Origin: Clostridiales bacterium
Lineage (GTDB): Bacteria; Bacillota; Clostridia; Oscillospirales; CAG-382
DNA length: 30,032 nucleotides
Direction: 5' to 3'
Assembly: GCA_003343885.1 (NCBI GenBank)
Contig: QAKH01000014.1
Span: 1 to 30,032, forward strand
Positions 29,822 to 30,032 of this stretch are shown here, one piece after another. Below the pieces are notes generated by a model, which saw only the letters and a program-made list of their open reading frames with translations, was not told where the DNA came from and searched no databases. The number at the start of each line of letters is the position of its first letter. Position 1 is the stretch's first letter. Both the position numbers and the translations under genes were made by a program.

Positions 29822-30032
29822 ATGCTAGTAACAGGACAGAACAGACAAAGAAAAATGGAATATGTATTGATAGATGACTTAATGCCGCAAGACCATTTGC
29901 TCAGAAAAATAGATAAATACATAGATTTTTCGTTTATCAATGAAATTTGCCGTCCGTATTACTGCAAAGATAACGGCAGACCGGCAGTAGAACCTGAAAT
30001 CATGTTTAAAATGTTGTTCTTGGGCTATCTTT
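29822..30032 (+). CDS. IS1182-like transposase, N-terminal part (cut by window end)
   Basis: 70 codons are visible from ATG 29822. The product reads MLVTGQNRQRKMEYVLIDDL, then MPQDHLLRKIDKYIDFSFIN and a stretch with RPYYCKDNGRPAVEPEIMFKMLFLGYL, the DUF772-type N-terminal domain of IS1182/IS5-like transposases. The DDE catalytic domain lies beyond the window. No stop is met, so the copy may be intact. It is the only mobile element seen here. Confidence 0.85.
   Translation, partial: MLVTGQNRQRKMEYVLIDDLMPQDHLLRKIDKYIDFSFINEICRPYYCKDNGRPAVEPEIMFKMLFLGYL

Larger units (their letters stand above)
29756..30032 (+). mobile_element. Insertion sequence of the IS1182 group, left part
   Basis: Inferred from the transposase N-terminus. 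The left end cannot be fixed because the right end, and so the matching inverted repeat and target duplication, is outside the window. It may lie within the hairpin region 29700-29760 or nearer the promoter. Confidence 0.5.

Overview
The window reads as one contig of a Gram-positive, moderately low-GC Clostridia-type Firmicute, most likely an Oscillospiraceae/Ruminococcaceae-like gut or rumen bacterium. This is an inference. It rests on strong AAGGAG-type ribosome sites, TTGACA/TATAAT promoters with 17-bp spacers, a Firmicutes-style cardiolipin synthase, ScpA, an HPr-like protein carrying the KSIMG motif, DUF4190 and DUF975-like membrane proteins, a Met_gamma_lyase-family protein and a large List_Bact-repeat surface protein. 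No rRNA, tRNA or CRISPR array is visible.

Layout. (1) 1-3288 is the 3' part of a large modular secreted or surface protein. (2) 3.5-5.85 kb, minus strand: flavodoxin-fold iron-sulfur protein then cardiolipin synthase. (3) 6.1-6.5 kb: a small DUF4190 membrane protein behind a perfect consensus promoter. (4) 6.6-10.05 kb, minus: trmL, a site-2-type (M50) protease, scpA and a metallophosphoesterase, with no scpB. (5) 10.2-12.2 kb, minus: an FAD-dependent oxidoreductase and a LUD (LutC-like) protein. (6) 12.4-13.7 kb: a DUF975-like membrane protein with a Gln/Pro tail, convergent with a MutT-type Nudix hydrolase. (7) 14.0-16.7 kb, plus: PflA-like radical SAM protein, NudF-type Nudix hydrolase and Met_gamma_lyase-family PLP enzyme. 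(8) 16.9-17.1 kb: an HPr-like protein that lacks the phosphorylatable histidine. (9) 17.4-18.7 kb, minus: an SPFH/band-7 membrane protein tightly coupled to a ribbon-helix-helix protein, behind a promoter studded with TGATAYCA repeats. (10) 18.9-27.4 kb: a carbohydrate-processing locus with a GH99-like/WbsX protein, an IclR regulator, an unrecognised 503-aa barrel-like protein and a divergently transcribed GH2 enzyme. (11) 27.5-27.7 kb: a dense array of stem-loops. (12) 27.9-29.6 kb: a TPR protein and a DUF4037 nucleotidyltransferase-like protein, overlapping by 14 nt. (13) From 29.8 kb: the 5' end of an IS1182-like transposase, cut by the window edge.

The most coherent accessory system is the glycan locus. 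Its three enzyme-type genes carry no signal peptide and no transporter sits beside them, so it probably acts on imported or internal oligosaccharides. The 10-mer TTGACGTATT lies in the promoter of the 503-aa gene and, as part of an inverted repeat, at the start-site region of the WbsX-like gene, so the IclR protein between them is a natural candidate regulator. The other candidates for undescribed biology are the SPFH/RHH pair with its operator-like array and the TPR/DUF4037 pair.
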